This document shows positions 35,101 through 42,436 of a stretch of DNA of 64,000 nt, piece by piece. Source of the DNA: a virus. The notes below the pieces were generated by a model that saw only the letters and a list, made by a program, of their open reading frames with translations, did no database searches and was not told the origin of the DNA. Location of the stretch: IMG/VR virus record IMGVR_UViG_3300030090_003995, positions 23,980 to 87,979 of that record, one strand, 5' to 3'. The first letter of the stretch is position 1, and each line of letters begins with the position of its first letter. A program made the translations under genes and the position numbers.

Positions 35101-36812
35101 GAATTCGCCCAGATACAGATGGTAAGATGGCTTGGCTCGCTTATTCACCAAATTTAACTGGTTGTTATTTAGTTTCTACTGATGCAAAGGAATGGGACAG
35201 TACAGATGTTAGTTCCGATAATCTTTTCTCAGATTCTACACATAATAGAATACCTAAATACATTTCATACATTATTTCACATGAAATAAGTAGAACTGAT
35301 AGTATAATATATCATGACTTTATTGTTGATAATATGGGCTCAGCGACTAAACAAAATAATTATAAGATAATGCGCCCTAATCACGTCTGCTTTTATCCTG
35401 AAAGTCCGAATGAAATTGATTTATACAAATTAGATTATTCTTACACAAAACGTGCAGATAGTAATGAAATGTATTCTAGAATCCCACATTTAAGATATTG
35501 GGAAGATGGTTGGAAACATGATGATGTTGGAGAACCTGATTATGGAGAAGGAATACAATCTATGTATGTAGTAATTAATCCGGACCATACTTCAACTGAG
35601 AAATTTTTGATACCAAGAGTTCACACAGGAGGTTATACACATGATGATTTATTATTCGGTTCAGGAAAAACTTTTGAAGAAGGTTCATATGATATGTTAG
35701 CAAGTGACGGTGTTAATAAAGAAAGAAAGACTCTAAACATTTCAAAATCAAGCGGTTGGGGTTCACAGAATGGAACAACAATTAGATTCAATGAAAAATT
35801 TGATAAAAAAATGTCAGGAGTTGTTTCTTTAGGAGAAATCTTTTCAATAGAAACAGCGACACCGGTTTCATTACAAAATGTAGAATCCGCAACAATAGGA
35901 ACTGGAGTCACTATCGGAGAAGAAGTAGAAGATATAGTAAATGATATTTTAGAAACTAATAGTATTGTTTATACAAAAACTGATAGAGAATTCCCATATG
36001 TTACAGCACCGAATATTCAAGGTGCAGATGTGTATAATTCAGTTAAATATTTAGGAACTTTAAAGGACAAAGAGTTATCTTTTAACAAAGATAAGATTGA
36101 ATTTATACCAAAAGATTATACATATAGACAGTCTAATATAGAACTTTCTGAAACAAATAGTGACATACAAGTTGTGGAGTTATCTAGAAATAAATCAGGG
36201 TTTGATATTTATAATGAAATAATTGTTTATGGTCATGGTGTGAAATCTACCAAAAGAGATAGTAAAAGTATCAAAGAAATAGGAAAGAAAACTCTAGAAG
36301 AGTTTGATGATAAACTAATGACACAACCCGAAGTTGATGAAAGAGCAAGAGGATTATTACAATTACATTCAGCAGACTCACAAAGAATTACTTTTAGAGT
36401 TTCAGAAAAGAATTTAGAATTATTACAATCCGGAGACATAATTACAGTTGAATGGCCCAGTCAACATATTCCAAGAAGCAACTTTATAGTTTTAGAAATA
36501 AGACATTCTATCAATGGATTATTAGAAATTGAAGCAGGTTCATTTAAGAAAGGATTAGAAGGCACTCTCGCCCAAATGATAGTTCAACAGAAAAAAGTAG
36601 ATTCCTTTTTAAGAAGTGATAGGTTTAAAGCACCTGTTGTAGATGAAGGACATTTTGAATCCTTTAGGGTTAAACCAATTAAACTAGTGATTAAAAAGAC
36701 TTCAACATCAGGTTCAACGCAGATAGGTTTAACTACTGCGCTAGGGTTCACAACAACGCTTGACATAGGGACTACAACAGTTACAGAAGAATTAAATGAG
36801 GATTATACATGA
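29163..36812 (+). CDS. giant tail hub / adhesin protein, 2549 aa
   Basis: This is the largest gene of the window. About residues 2300-2500 near the C-terminus look like a baseplate-hub (gp27-like) domain (NLELLQSGDIITVEW ... FIVLEIRHSINGLLEIEAG). The rest is a long beta-rich protein with at least six copies of a ~49-residue module (from about residues 99, 183, 819, 1049, 1477 and 1691). Such proteins form the tail tip and host-recognition structures. ATG 29163 overlaps the upstream TAA. No transmembrane segment was noticed. The hub and adhesin call is inferred from position, length and the C-terminal pattern. Confidence 0.7.
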   Translation: MTNDKLFIMKKGSKPGDTPTLGTNVYYDTATNPLVICDDDTIDDAATIACYEVRNDWVLPLKGIRTHTSGVAVDNGSGYATSVDTINVDGGDPRDLLEVGWHTYKSDGTFIGTIKSMAYDGTHGTIVFTTNIQTALANNDVIHRAWGVSNSKTYNVLNRIYPNDSTSVDLYLENLNNTPGYRIDCASYKSDGSTLSVGVSLASLDIATNDYFVMINNLDPLKHHIAKITEITTNDVAGDSFEFSPKYGSEIPKGTKFAIYKGPLVTDTGVVAVGYGLYGNTQNYGTDSDETDGTGTATDARHAGLTQISAPNFYFYNDRLNKKNELNHNTKYMLHYSRTTSAATHYFRAFLTCQDYGLKVVDYGPYTMNATLTDKSREFDSISSTPQSTDHYSASVSETYTVDVEDWDRCFTNNKRNTKNLIRQWSNNRVFTATSQDANAYPEGTFTGPTRYLHYTTSPNACSSIPDVLEMEVFDSINESGSYVDMVIADAKRIYGRKLKQHDKITIKKIIGRDNLDENFKALPGKWSGNSGGTDFTVELDTGQDLRILLQKTTASGTKYETFLIGNYYYFITGIDAPVNANIRTQSITIGGYKGKTDAEFVGGGTIQETFTDSTGYRRAWSVLTESLLTDVSIDTDVTYSNIGTATQSSTITYANQTISSNNSRLYNSELLLQGGYLFNYSIPIEYGDKTHKILKLQSPRKQMYQDETLGNESLLEYFIGDYAIMKTIFVGRIESLEDYIEQGMFKYKLSGRGNINKLLGPIVNKDYKHTEDIIYSTYGPIFNMKDSGYDVNLSTGAYAWSPTPVIFDGSGSWGSTVKRLLFKQDGNLLGNVSSTSSNQLNFVGASGALQTSVDNNDSIYEGLTDRNIISLSKSLEANPTLNISPLSLRGTAGKGLIFTSGQKLDVNDYGVPTTELSTLVGTSAHSHSRALGYNIHNPQSVNEGVDLPFMFNVKDEVTTGGTFSKINTVNSLTEYEVVSIDSGVGSSIIEIAPNCPVIMGRVDDNPNDVRFETLTATTINPDDNYAIGHNYAIEVNDNYSNTNSAINGKYIYNSAGILLGKVLNVIDDGDSGYGCLIILDRPLTVAITTSTLFYTSTSKTHGLYLINTQGLRNGGILQLTNSILNTLYQPTIFNLSQTPDGTHTLDALNRHYCAVDRYGSYFWRYLDLQKGKKGSISYAKRQNISGDLTDIYSAQLGEFNAYAPAFRFNPGSDVSLNLTDFNYDSDYSNDYQKMGSHETRNVFPVLGSNFADYDKYSSNSATHPTGYNLIPKKYSTTLGGPWNIDWDGAVWDSTAIRKVASGIKANAVKATRDRLELIDPKVITPFLFTTADLFPDSLTRTNHIGNVERDFSNYSIMLKSKPTQIKSSTEHDKYVGKLNQLELSDDSYETLLINSASIKTNQMRRLGLMRLTEITFDWHFNMIDPENIKEKDKNNVPFFKYARYQKVTDSSETISSISGAVITCTNSVTASKFPDGSYVFDSNGNYLGTVNSSGVSGSNITLTADVKLVNGAAATGNLYYIEKGHTNNQSYYEYFIGGKDGDDSFTNFTEESANSTNDADDSWGNTPRPLNMLQMAIFNGYGSCTETLNESTSSAEEANNEGYGASDSSAFKKYFIRKMDMAANGNHEIGYLNHITLPPVFEGFVLEKLYQAGSSGTRLRPSGSGSYISGTTIATNGASQGDIQNQLKYGDKIYTDNGEFVGTFASVDASAVITIVENLNTTTTLNRGGDDATFLCKGGTQITDYHSSGNHIDIATGKGGNESGGHALSSKEHVAKYSYAATASTIPDAEYVHPSRVLEGIFNFFQDTRIQNPYANLRAVALTRHKVENSGGKLGWNVTEDIKPKIGAGMSALLGSVGNGGGLDGEDKQQQLKIKVGSDLDYVQQDYPPMFIAARLFDSHTFPDGFSTHDDFRGEFAKFTRTKSATGQVFKNRGEQGGKQTLCDGGEFVFKPIFNTQGTNTSITYDTTTPNGSSMARIRIRPDTDGKMAWLAYSPNLTGCYLVSTDAKEWDSTDVSSDNLFSDSTHNRIPKYISYIISHEISRTDSIIYHDFIVDNMGSATKQNNYKIMRPNHVCFYPESPNEIDLYKLDYSYTKRADSNEMYSRIPHLRYWEDGWKHDDVGEPDYGEGIQSMYVVINPDHTSTEKFLIPRVHTGGYTHDDLLFGSGKTFEEGSYDMLASDGVNKERKTLNISKSSGWGSQNGTTIRFNEKFDKKMSGVVSLGEIFSIETATPVSLQNVESATIGTGVTIGEEVEDIVNDILETNSIVYTKTDREFPYVTAPNIQGADVYNSVKYLGTLKDKELSFNKDKIEFIPKDYTYRQSNIELSETNSDIQVVELSRNKSGFDIYNEIIVYGHGVKSTKRDSKSIKEIGKKTLEEFDDKLMTQPEVDERARGLLQLHSADSQRITFRVSEKNLELLQSGDIITVEWPSQHIPRSNFIVLEIRHSINGLLEIEAGSFKKGLEGTLAQMIVQQKKVDSFLRSDRFKAPVVDEGHFESFRVKPIKLVIKKTSTSGSTQIGLTTALGFTTTLDIGTTTVTEELNEDYT
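29457..29603 (+). repeat. tail repeat domain copy 1
   Basis: Residues ~99-147 of the giant tail protein. The core is YKSDGTFIGTIKS, ending in ANNDVIHRAWG. Confidence 0.5.
29709..29822 (+). repeat. tail repeat domain copy 2 (shorter)
   Basis: Residues ~183-220. The core is YKSDGSTLSVGVS, ending in ATNDYFVMINN. Its second half is shorter than in the other copies. Confidence 0.4.
31617..31754 (+). repeat. tail repeat domain copy 3
   Basis: Residues ~819-864. The core is FKQDGNLLGNVSS, ending in DNNDSIYEGL. Confidence 0.5.
32307..32459 (+). repeat. tail repeat domain copy 4
   Basis: Residues ~1049-1099. The core is YNSAGILLGKVLNV, with a longer middle loop and an end like TSTLFYTSTS. Confidence 0.5.
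33591..33737 (+). repeat. tail repeat domain copy 5
   Basis: Residues ~1477-1525. The core is FDSNGNYLGTVNSS, ending in ATGNLYYIEKG. Confidence 0.5.
34233..34382 (+). repeat. tail repeat domain copy 6
   Basis: Residues ~1691-1740. The core is YTDNGEFVGTFASVD, ending in DDATFLCKGG. Confidence 0.5.
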
Positions 36813-37210
36813 TAACCGATAAAATGAAAAGAAAAATAGCATTGTTCTTGAAAGACCAAGTAACTAAAGCCAATATGGGAACAGGCGGAAACGCAAGTTT
36901 TCCAACAACAGAACAATTAGATGTTCCAATTTTAACCACATTAGTAACTACTGTAAACTCAGAATCAAATGATAACACTATTGACTTTAAAGCAACATTT
37001 ACAGGTAGTAGTTTGTTAGGAAATACTATTAGAGAAATTGGGTTATTTAGTGATACTATGCCAGCAGATGACAAATTTGATGAATTACGTGGAGGTTCCA
37101 GTATCGGGACAACAGACACAACAATGCTAACTCGTATAAATTTTGACCCAATTGGGCCTTTTTCGGCATCAGATGAAATCGAATTTATATTTACAATAGA
37201 GGTGGAATAA
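36809..37210 (+). CDS. tail fibre-associated protein, 133 aa
   Basis: The sequence pattern (FKATFTGSSLLGNTIREIGLF) is like small proteins of tailed viruses encoded with the tail fibre, where the EIGLF-type turn recurs. ATG overlaps the previous stop (ATGA), and the next gene starts one base after its stop. A fibre connector or fibre-assembly role is likely but inferred. Confidence 0.5.
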   Translation: MITDKMKRKIALFLKDQVTKANMGTGGNASFPTTEQLDVPILTTLVTTVNSESNDNTIDFKATFTGSSLLGNTIREIGLFSDTMPADDKFDELRGGSSIGTTDTTMLTRINFDPIGPFSASDEIEFIFTIEVE

Positions 37211-37211
37211 T

Positions 37212-38879
37212 ATGGTAACAAGTGTAAACGAAGGAATGTATACAGAAATGGATTCTGCTGGAACACCAATTCAGGGAATTAGAGATACTAATGACTTTAT
37301 TCATTCAGGAATAATTAAAGGTCTGAGCGCAGGAATTAGAGGGCATTATGCTATAAAAAATGGTGCTTACAACGGAAGTGTTGGATTTGAAATAGTTCAA
37401 GGTAATTCTGGAGGAAAAACTACATTAGCAGTTGCGGCTGGAAAAGTATTCAGAGATGGTGCGTATAATTCCGTGGCTACTGTAACATTTACTGCTAATT
37501 CCAGTCCATCTACTTTTGATGAACCAAGTTCAGGCACATCATATTTTATGATAGTAGCCGACGCTTCAAACGTTTTAAAAATTAGAGGGGATAAAGCCAA
37601 TACAAATTCTCTTCCCGTCAATAAACATACAAGTTCATCAGCAACAGATATTCTTACAGGTGACGTTCCAATTGCTATTGTTAAAATGGCTAATGGTGGA
37701 ACGGTTGATGCAAGACCAATTCAATTTTTAACAACAGACCAAGATGAAAAAACTGTTACTATTGGTCATACTACGACTAATGCCTTTGTTGAGGCTATGT
37801 CAATTTCAAGCACCGCTTCTGTTACTACTTTTGAGAATAAAGTAAGTGATGCTGATATTGTTTTTCAAGTAAAAGATGGAAGTTCGGCTAGTCAAGAAGT
37901 ATTAAGAATAGATGCTGCTGCCCAAAGAATTGGAATTAACGCTTCTTCACCTTCATCCGATTTACATATTGATAGTTCAGGTGTTACTGAATTAAGAGTA
38001 AGTTCAACACAAGATACTAATTATAGTGTAGCAAATATTATTTGCCACACAATTAATGATTATAGAGGTAGCGGTTTATACATATCTGCTGATGATGATA
38101 GCGGTGATGCTCAAGACCAAACTTGGGCTATTGGAACAGCATATTCTAAAGATGATTTACAAATCGGTTTTTATCAAGATAAATATGATGATGTAGTAAA
38201 TAGTGCTAATGACCCCTTAGACCCAACTCAAGGTGTAGTTAGAATTACTACTGGCGGTAATGTTGGAATTGGTTTATTTGATGGTGGAGATACCCCAAGC
38301 GCACCTGAATATATGTTACATCTAGTTTCAATGACAGACCAAAGACCTCAATTAATGTTAGAAAATAGAAACACAGATGAAAACGCAGGAAATGAACCTG
38401 AAATTATTTTTAAAAGACAGGCTACACCTTCCGCAGAAGGCGACCACGATTCTTTTGATATAGGAAACATTAAATGGAATGCAAGGGACCATAATGGTAA
38501 TTATCTTACTTTTTGTCAAGTAATGGGTGATATTGTCGATGATTCTGATGGTTCTGAAGATGGTAGATTAGTTTTCTATATGCAAGCAGGTGGCACTAAT
38601 TCAGAACATTTTAGAGTAGGCGGTGGTGCTGTTACAGTTAATAGTCAAGGACTTAGTAATATTGATTTTATTGTTGAGTCTGATACTTATAATGTTATTA
38701 ATGTTGATGCTAGTAATGATTCAATTTCTATCGGTGGAAACGATTCTGCTAAAATCGGATTTTATGGCGCAACACCAATTGTCTGTGCAACAGTATCCGC
38801 TGGTGATATTGCTAGTAGTCCTGAAGCGGTAGTATTGGCTACTGCTTTATCAAATCTAGGATTAATTAATGTAGCATGA
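37212..38879 (+). CDS. tail fibre / receptor-binding protein, 555 aa
   Basis: This is a beta-rich fibre protein with the RIGINASSPSSDLHI and VGIGLF-type repeats often seen in fibres of marine tailed viruses, where each rung covers 15-20 residues. The N-terminal ~170 residues probably attach to the tail. The C-terminus ends in a small helix (AVVLATALSNLGLINVA). There is no endosialidase-like chaperone motif that I can see. It is the last large gene of the structural half. Confidence 0.65.
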   Translation: MVTSVNEGMYTEMDSAGTPIQGIRDTNDFIHSGIIKGLSAGIRGHYAIKNGAYNGSVGFEIVQGNSGGKTTLAVAAGKVFRDGAYNSVATVTFTANSSPSTFDEPSSGTSYFMIVADASNVLKIRGDKANTNSLPVNKHTSSSATDILTGDVPIAIVKMANGGTVDARPIQFLTTDQDEKTVTIGHTTTNAFVEAMSISSTASVTTFENKVSDADIVFQVKDGSSASQEVLRIDAAAQRIGINASSPSSDLHIDSSGVTELRVSSTQDTNYSVANIICHTINDYRGSGLYISADDDSGDAQDQTWAIGTAYSKDDLQIGFYQDKYDDVVNSANDPLDPTQGVVRITTGGNVGIGLFDGGDTPSAPEYMLHLVSMTDQRPQLMLENRNTDENAGNEPEIIFKRQATPSAEGDHDSFDIGNIKWNARDHNGNYLTFCQVMGDIVDDSDGSEDGRLVFYMQAGGTNSEHFRVGGGAVTVNSQGLSNIDFIVESDTYNVINVDASNDSISIGGNDSAKIGFYGATPIVCATVSAGDIASSPEAVVLATALSNLGLINVA

Positions 38880-39031
38880 TTAATAGATTTAATTTCAAAA
38901 TGGATTTAATTACTATGCCCCCTCACGGCCCTTCTAACGCGATTGAGCATGGCGGTGGTGGTGATACCTACCCGACCTATTGGATGCGCTTAGAGGCCAT
39001 CTTACGGGCCTTTAGAGGGCATTCCAATTGA
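38876..39031 (+). CDS. small protein at the end of the structural operon, 51 aa
   Basis: ATG 38876 overlaps the fibre stop (ATGA). The protein has a Gly/His-rich middle (MPPHGPSNAIEHGGGGDTYP) and an amphipathic basic C-terminus (YWMRLEAILRAFRGHSN). The DNA here is richer in G and C than the genes before it. It is coupled to the fibre gene but otherwise unrecognised. Confidence 0.5.
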   Translation: MINRFNFKMDLITMPPHGPSNAIEHGGGGDTYPTYWMRLEAILRAFRGHSN

Positions 39032-39102
39032 AGATTCGGGATAACTGATAGTGTTAGATTTTAGCAACAAAAAATAACATGGTAAATTTGACCAAAAAAA
39101 AT

Positions 39103-39279
39103 TTAGGCCGAGGGAACCGAAATTCCCCCGACCTTTATTTTTGTCTTATTAGACCACAAAGCAAAACATTCCCTGCATTCCCAGACTTTAATCGAATCTG
39201 CCGACCCAACATATACCCCAATAATTCTCTTGGGTATTGTCTGCATATTGCATACAGGACACTTTTGCTTTAAACTCAT
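39103..39279 (-). CDS. zinc-knuckle protein, 58 aa
   Basis: Two Cys-x2-Cys pairs (CPVC and CREC, 25 residues apart) define a zinc ribbon. The rest is basic and beta-like. The start shares a base with the upstream gene's stop (TAATG). It is the last gene of the - strand half, with its end inside the terminator hairpin. It could be a small DNA/RNA-binding or transcription-modifying protein. Confidence 0.6.
   Translation of the reverse strand: MSLKQKCPVCNMQTIPKRIIGVYVGSADSIKVWECRECFALWSNKTKIKVGGISVPSA
39106..39133. terminator. two-sided hairpin terminator at the convergent junction
   Basis: The left arm GGCCGAGGGAA and right arm TTCCCCCGACC pair with two mismatches around a 6-base loop. T-rich DNA follows on the + strand (TTTATTTTTG), and an A-rich run (a T-run on the - strand) precedes it. 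It lies where the two halves of the genome face each other, so it could end transcripts from both sides. It overlaps the last codons of the - strand gene at 39103. Confidence 0.6.
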
Positions 39280-39431
39280 TATTTTTCACCGCGTTTAATT
39301 TTTTGCATGATGTTTTCCATATATTCTTCAATTGTATCTTCAGTGATGCTTGTTTGACCAAACGCCGCAAAAAATAAAATCGAAATGATACATAGGAAAA
39401 CTAACCATGCGAATACTTCACCTGTTTCCAT
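39279..39431 (-). CDS. small single-span membrane protein, 50 aa
   Basis: Residues ~6-25 are hydrophobic (VFAWLVFLCIISILFFAAFG), followed by an acidic/basic helical tail. The ribosome site GGTGATAAA precedes ATG 39431, and the TAA shares a base with the next start. The function is unknown. Confidence 0.55.
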   Translation of the reverse strand: METGEVFAWLVFLCIISILFFAAFGQTSITEDTIEEYMENIMQKIKRGEK

Positions 39432-39435
39432 TTTA

Positions 39436-40035
39436 TCACCACTCCATTTTCATTTCTACAAATTCTTCTTTTTCTATACTAAAGCCCTTAATCATGTTAT
39501 CTAATCCATGCATATACAAATCATACACCAATTTACAATCTTTAAGGCAATAGTCTACTACTTCTTGATATTCACCCGCTTTCCAAAGAGCAGGGGCCAT
39601 AACACTCTCTAATGATTTAGTTTCTCCCAATGTATTATCCACTAAATTTTGTAGAGAAAATCTTTCACCATATTGTTTAGTCAATTCTCTACTAGTGTCA
39701 ATATATTGCTCATCATTTAAAAACTTTCTAACACAATAAATATCCATTGAGTCTCTTAATACTGGCAAATCAAATGTAGCAATATTGTGACCCAATAGTT
39801 TAGTGCCACTTTTATACATATCATCTAAATCGTATTTCAATTGGCTCAGCGGTAGCACTTTAGTATTACCCTTTTCTATAACTTTATCAACTAATTCTTT
39901 TTCTACATATGTTTTTCCAATTGTTCCATCCCACGTTGCCACCGTCGAGACAAGAAACATATGAGTATTTCCCCAACCACCAATTTCCGTAGAAAGGTTT
40001 TTAGTTTCAATATCAAATGCAACTACATTACCCAC
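39436..40035 (-). CDS. DnaQ-like 3'-5' exonuclease, 199 aa
   Basis: The RNase H-fold exonuclease motifs are visible: DIET at the N-terminus (residues 8-11), a GHNIATFDLP second motif and YCLKDCKLVYD near the C-terminus (third motif with the Tyr/Asp pair). It removes nucleotides from 3' ends, for proofreading or DNA processing. It is encoded beside the helicase and polymerase genes. The split polymerase also keeps its own exonuclease domain, so this is an additional enzyme. Confidence 0.8.
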   Translation of the reverse strand: MGNVVAFDIETKNLSTEIGGWGNTHMFLVSTVATWDGTIGKTYVEKELVDKVIEKGNTKVLPLSQLKYDLDDMYKSGTKLLGHNIATFDLPVLRDSMDIYCVRKFLNDEQYIDTSRELTKQYGERFSLQNLVDNTLGETKSLESVMAPALWKAGEYQEVVDYCLKDCKLVYDLYMHGLDNMIKGFSIEKEEFVEMKMEW

Positions 40036-40039
40036 CCTT

Positions 40040-40261
40040 TCAGCCCCAAAGTTTGTTAAGTTCTTTTTGCTTATCTGACTTTTTATCAGGCATAATATAT
40101 GTTGCTTTTGCTAAGAAAAATACTATTTTTTCTCCACTAACATTTACAGTTGCGGTTGTTACCCAACCATCTTTACCTCTAGCGTTTAATGCTTCAATAA
40201 TGGCCGCCGGCCCTTGTGAAATATCAAACACTATCATATCATTTTCATACGTTGCTTTCAT
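40040..40261 (-). CDS. hypothetical protein, 73 aa
   Basis: ATG 40261 is preferred over ATG 40270, which touches the GGAGG ribosome site. The protein is alpha/beta: a strand (MIVFDISQGP), a helix, a strand pair (VTTATVNVSGEKIVFFLAK) and a basic end. No family is recognised. It lies between exonuclease and helicase. Confidence 0.6.
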   Translation of the reverse strand: MKATYENDMIVFDISQGPAAIIEALNARGKDGWVTTATVNVSGEKIVFFLAKATYIMPDKKSDKQKELNKLWG

Positions 40262-40262
40262 A

Positions 40263-41741
40263 TTATTCATCCTCCTTTACCTTTACTAATACTGTTTTAC
40301 CATGTTTTTTAGTATCAAATTTATGTGCAATTTTAGGCCAAGTTCTATAAAATTTAGCGTGTGGAATGTTATACTTTTCTTCCAATTCTATTCTTAGCAC
40401 AGATTTTGTTACCCAACCATCCTCTTTCTTATCAGGAGAAATGTTGTAAAAGCAATTAATATAATCATTCATCCCTGCGGTTTCCGCCACAGTTTGCCGT
40501 TTTACCTTCAGTGCCGTAAGCATCCAAGCGACGAGACTCATATAACCTTGTCGGACAATTGCAGATGATTGTTTAACGTTTCTTGCAGTTACAACCCATT
40601 TTTCGGCATCTTTGCGACCCGGAGTTTCAGTGATAGCACACAATACTGCAAATTTAGTAATATAAATCAAAGAGTTTGTTTCAAACAAACTTACAATTCT
40701 TCTCACTTCATCAGGAACCTTTGTCAAAAATGCAACCATGTTATCGTATTCTAATTGAACCAATTCTTGAACACCATCACCCCAAATCATCATTTCTTCT
40801 GACGGACAATTAAAACGTTCATCTTCGGGCAAGTCGGCCATTCTATCATCAAAATCTAAAGCCAACATATCATGCCTTTCTTTTGCACATTCATACAATG
40901 TAACAAACGCCTGACTAAATCTGTTCTTTGGCGTTGTTCGTCGTTTAATAGTGCCAATAGAAGAAATTAGTTCTGAACGCATTTTATTCAATACTTCTTG
41001 TGGAACATCATTTACATATAAAAACATTCTTTGTAAGACACCCTTATCAGCAATAGTTTCAGTTAAGTGTTCAGGGAAATAAGAAGTTGCCCAAACCGAC
41101 CTTTGGCAATCAGTTGTGGCAATAGGTTTTCCTGTCAATACTCTTCTAATTAAATAACCATCAGTAGTTAGAGTATTCATCATTTTTTGAAAGAAAGTAA
41201 CCATACTATCTTTGTTTGACATTTTCTTGAAGATACCGCTACTTTCAAACTCATCAAAAAGTAAAAGGCCGCTACCTTCAATATGACCCTTAACTTCATT
41301 CCAAATTGTATCGGGTTCACCTTCTTCTCCCCTATCTGGATTTCTAACTTCAACATAACTACTTACTAAAGCAGAATCTGTAAAATCGACACAATCAAAT
41401 GTATCAAACTTTGTATCATGCCTTAATTCTACTTGTTGCCATGTAAGTTTAGCCACCTCATTTAAAAAATCATTCAATACAGATTTTCCACTACGTGCAG
41501 TTTGAATCCAACAAACGTGTATTCTAGTATCTTCAATTGTGAATCCGTAAGGAATTCTTACGAAATCTTTTGTTAGTTGGCCCAACATTGTAAAGTATGC
41601 TAAAATTGCTGGGAATTCATTATATCTTGACACTTGGCCGAAAGTTTCAGTCCAAGTATTCACTAATTCAGGTAATTTTTCTTGGTCAGATACATCAGTC
41701 CAATTGACTGTGTATTCTGATAAATCTACTTGTTCATTCAT
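40263..41741 (-). CDS. replicative helicase-like P-loop ATPase (DUF3987-like)
   Basis: The Walker A is TARSGKS (residues 81-87) and the Walker B is LLLFDEF with D163/E164. A domain before it (WTETFGQVSRYNEFP) and the long C-terminal half fit the DUF3987/DnaB-like group of virus replication ATPases. An MCM or SF3 relative is the alternative. It would unwind DNA ahead of the polymerase. No other replicative helicase is visible in the window, and it lies with primase and polymerase. The ATPase class is secure and the helicase role inferred. Confidence 0.7.
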   Translation of the reverse strand: MNEQVDLSEYTVNWTDVSDQEKLPELVNTWTETFGQVSRYNEFPAILAYFTMLGQLTKDFVRIPYGFTIEDTRIHVCWIQTARSGKSVLNDFLNEVAKLTWQQVELRHDTKFDTFDCVDFTDSALVSSYVEVRNPDRGEEGEPDTIWNEVKGHIEGSGLLLFDEFESSGIFKKMSNKDSMVTFFQKMMNTLTTDGYLIRRVLTGKPIATTDCQRSVWATSYFPEHLTETIADKGVLQRMFLYVNDVPQEVLNKMRSELISSIGTIKRRTTPKNRFSQAFVTLYECAKERHDMLALDFDDRMADLPEDERFNCPSEEMMIWGDGVQELVQLEYDNMVAFLTKVPDEVRRIVSLFETNSLIYITKFAVLCAITETPGRKDAEKWVVTARNVKQSSAIVRQGYMSLVAWMLTALKVKRQTVAETAGMNDYINCFYNISPDKKEDGWVTKSVLRIELEEKYNIPHAKFYRTWPKIAHKFDTKKHGKTVLVKVKEDE

Positions 41742-42436
41742 TGTTTCACCTTCTCATTCGAGTTTAATACATTATTAATTCTATCTGCTACTTTATTTCC
41801 GATTCCTTTAACTATTGTTAACTCTTTTAAATTACTATCTCCAATTTCCATAATACATCCATGCTCTTTCAATAAATTTTTCGCTTTCGTTTCACTTACG
41901 CCTTTAATTGTTGTCAACATATCCACTCTAACGTCATCAGTTGCTGTTCTAGTTGGTATTGACGGGTTAATCATTTTTCTTTCTATTGGGGCCATTTTTG
42001 CTATTGTTAATATTTCATCCACTACATCAGTAACATTATCTCTCCAAATAACACCAATGTCATAATCTAATCTAAGTCTACCAATAGCACCTTTGAATCT
42101 TAATTTATAAGTTTGTTTTAATTGTTGTGGGTTAACATTTGAATTTAGTTTTGTAATATATTTCATATTAGATAAAGCGTCATCCAATGAACCATAAATA
42201 ACTACAAAATTCTTATGATACCATTTATCCATATTATCTATTTGAGTCCAAATCCTGTTATTTATTACCGATTGCATAAAGTCAACCGCTGATTTGGCTT
42301 CAAAACATACGGTTCCAATAACATAATCACCAACCTCTAACCATTTTTTCTCATTTACAATTCCCATTTTATTTGCTCTCTGCTCTATTAATTTTGCTAA
42401 TTCTGAATTTTCTCTACTATCTATAATCAATTTCAT
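41738..42436 (-). CDS. XPF/ERCC4-type structure-specific nuclease, 232 aa
   Basis: The N-terminal ~130 residues carry the XPF nuclease pattern with D6, GDYV (D37) and E-A-K (E46, K48) in place of the usual E-R-K, and an Asp at 52. Two helix-hairpin-helix motifs follow (LTTIKGVSETKAKNLL and LTIVKGIGNKVADRI). Such enzymes cut flaps and branched DNA at replication forks. It overlaps the primase gene by four bases. The E-A-K variation is seen in some family members. Confidence 0.85.
   Translation of the reverse strand: MKLIIDSRENSELAKLIEQRANKMGIVNEKKWLEVGDYVIGTVCFEAKSAVDFMQSVINNRIWTQIDNMDKWYHKNFVVIYGSLDDALSNMKYITKLNSNVNPQQLKQTYKLRFKGAIGRLRLDYDIGVIWRDNVTDVVDEILTIAKMAPIERKMINPSIPTRTATDDVRVDMLTTIKGVSETKAKNLLKEHGCIMEIGDSNLKELTIVKGIGNKVADRINNVLNSNEKVKQ

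Noticed and set aside
36781-37269. Antisense frame across the tail-fibre genes
   Set aside because: Overlaps three real genes in opposite direction, no ribosome site.
39032-39102. Possible gene between the end of the fibre operon and the convergent terminator
   Set aside because: No open frame with start signal on either strand; treated as intergenic.
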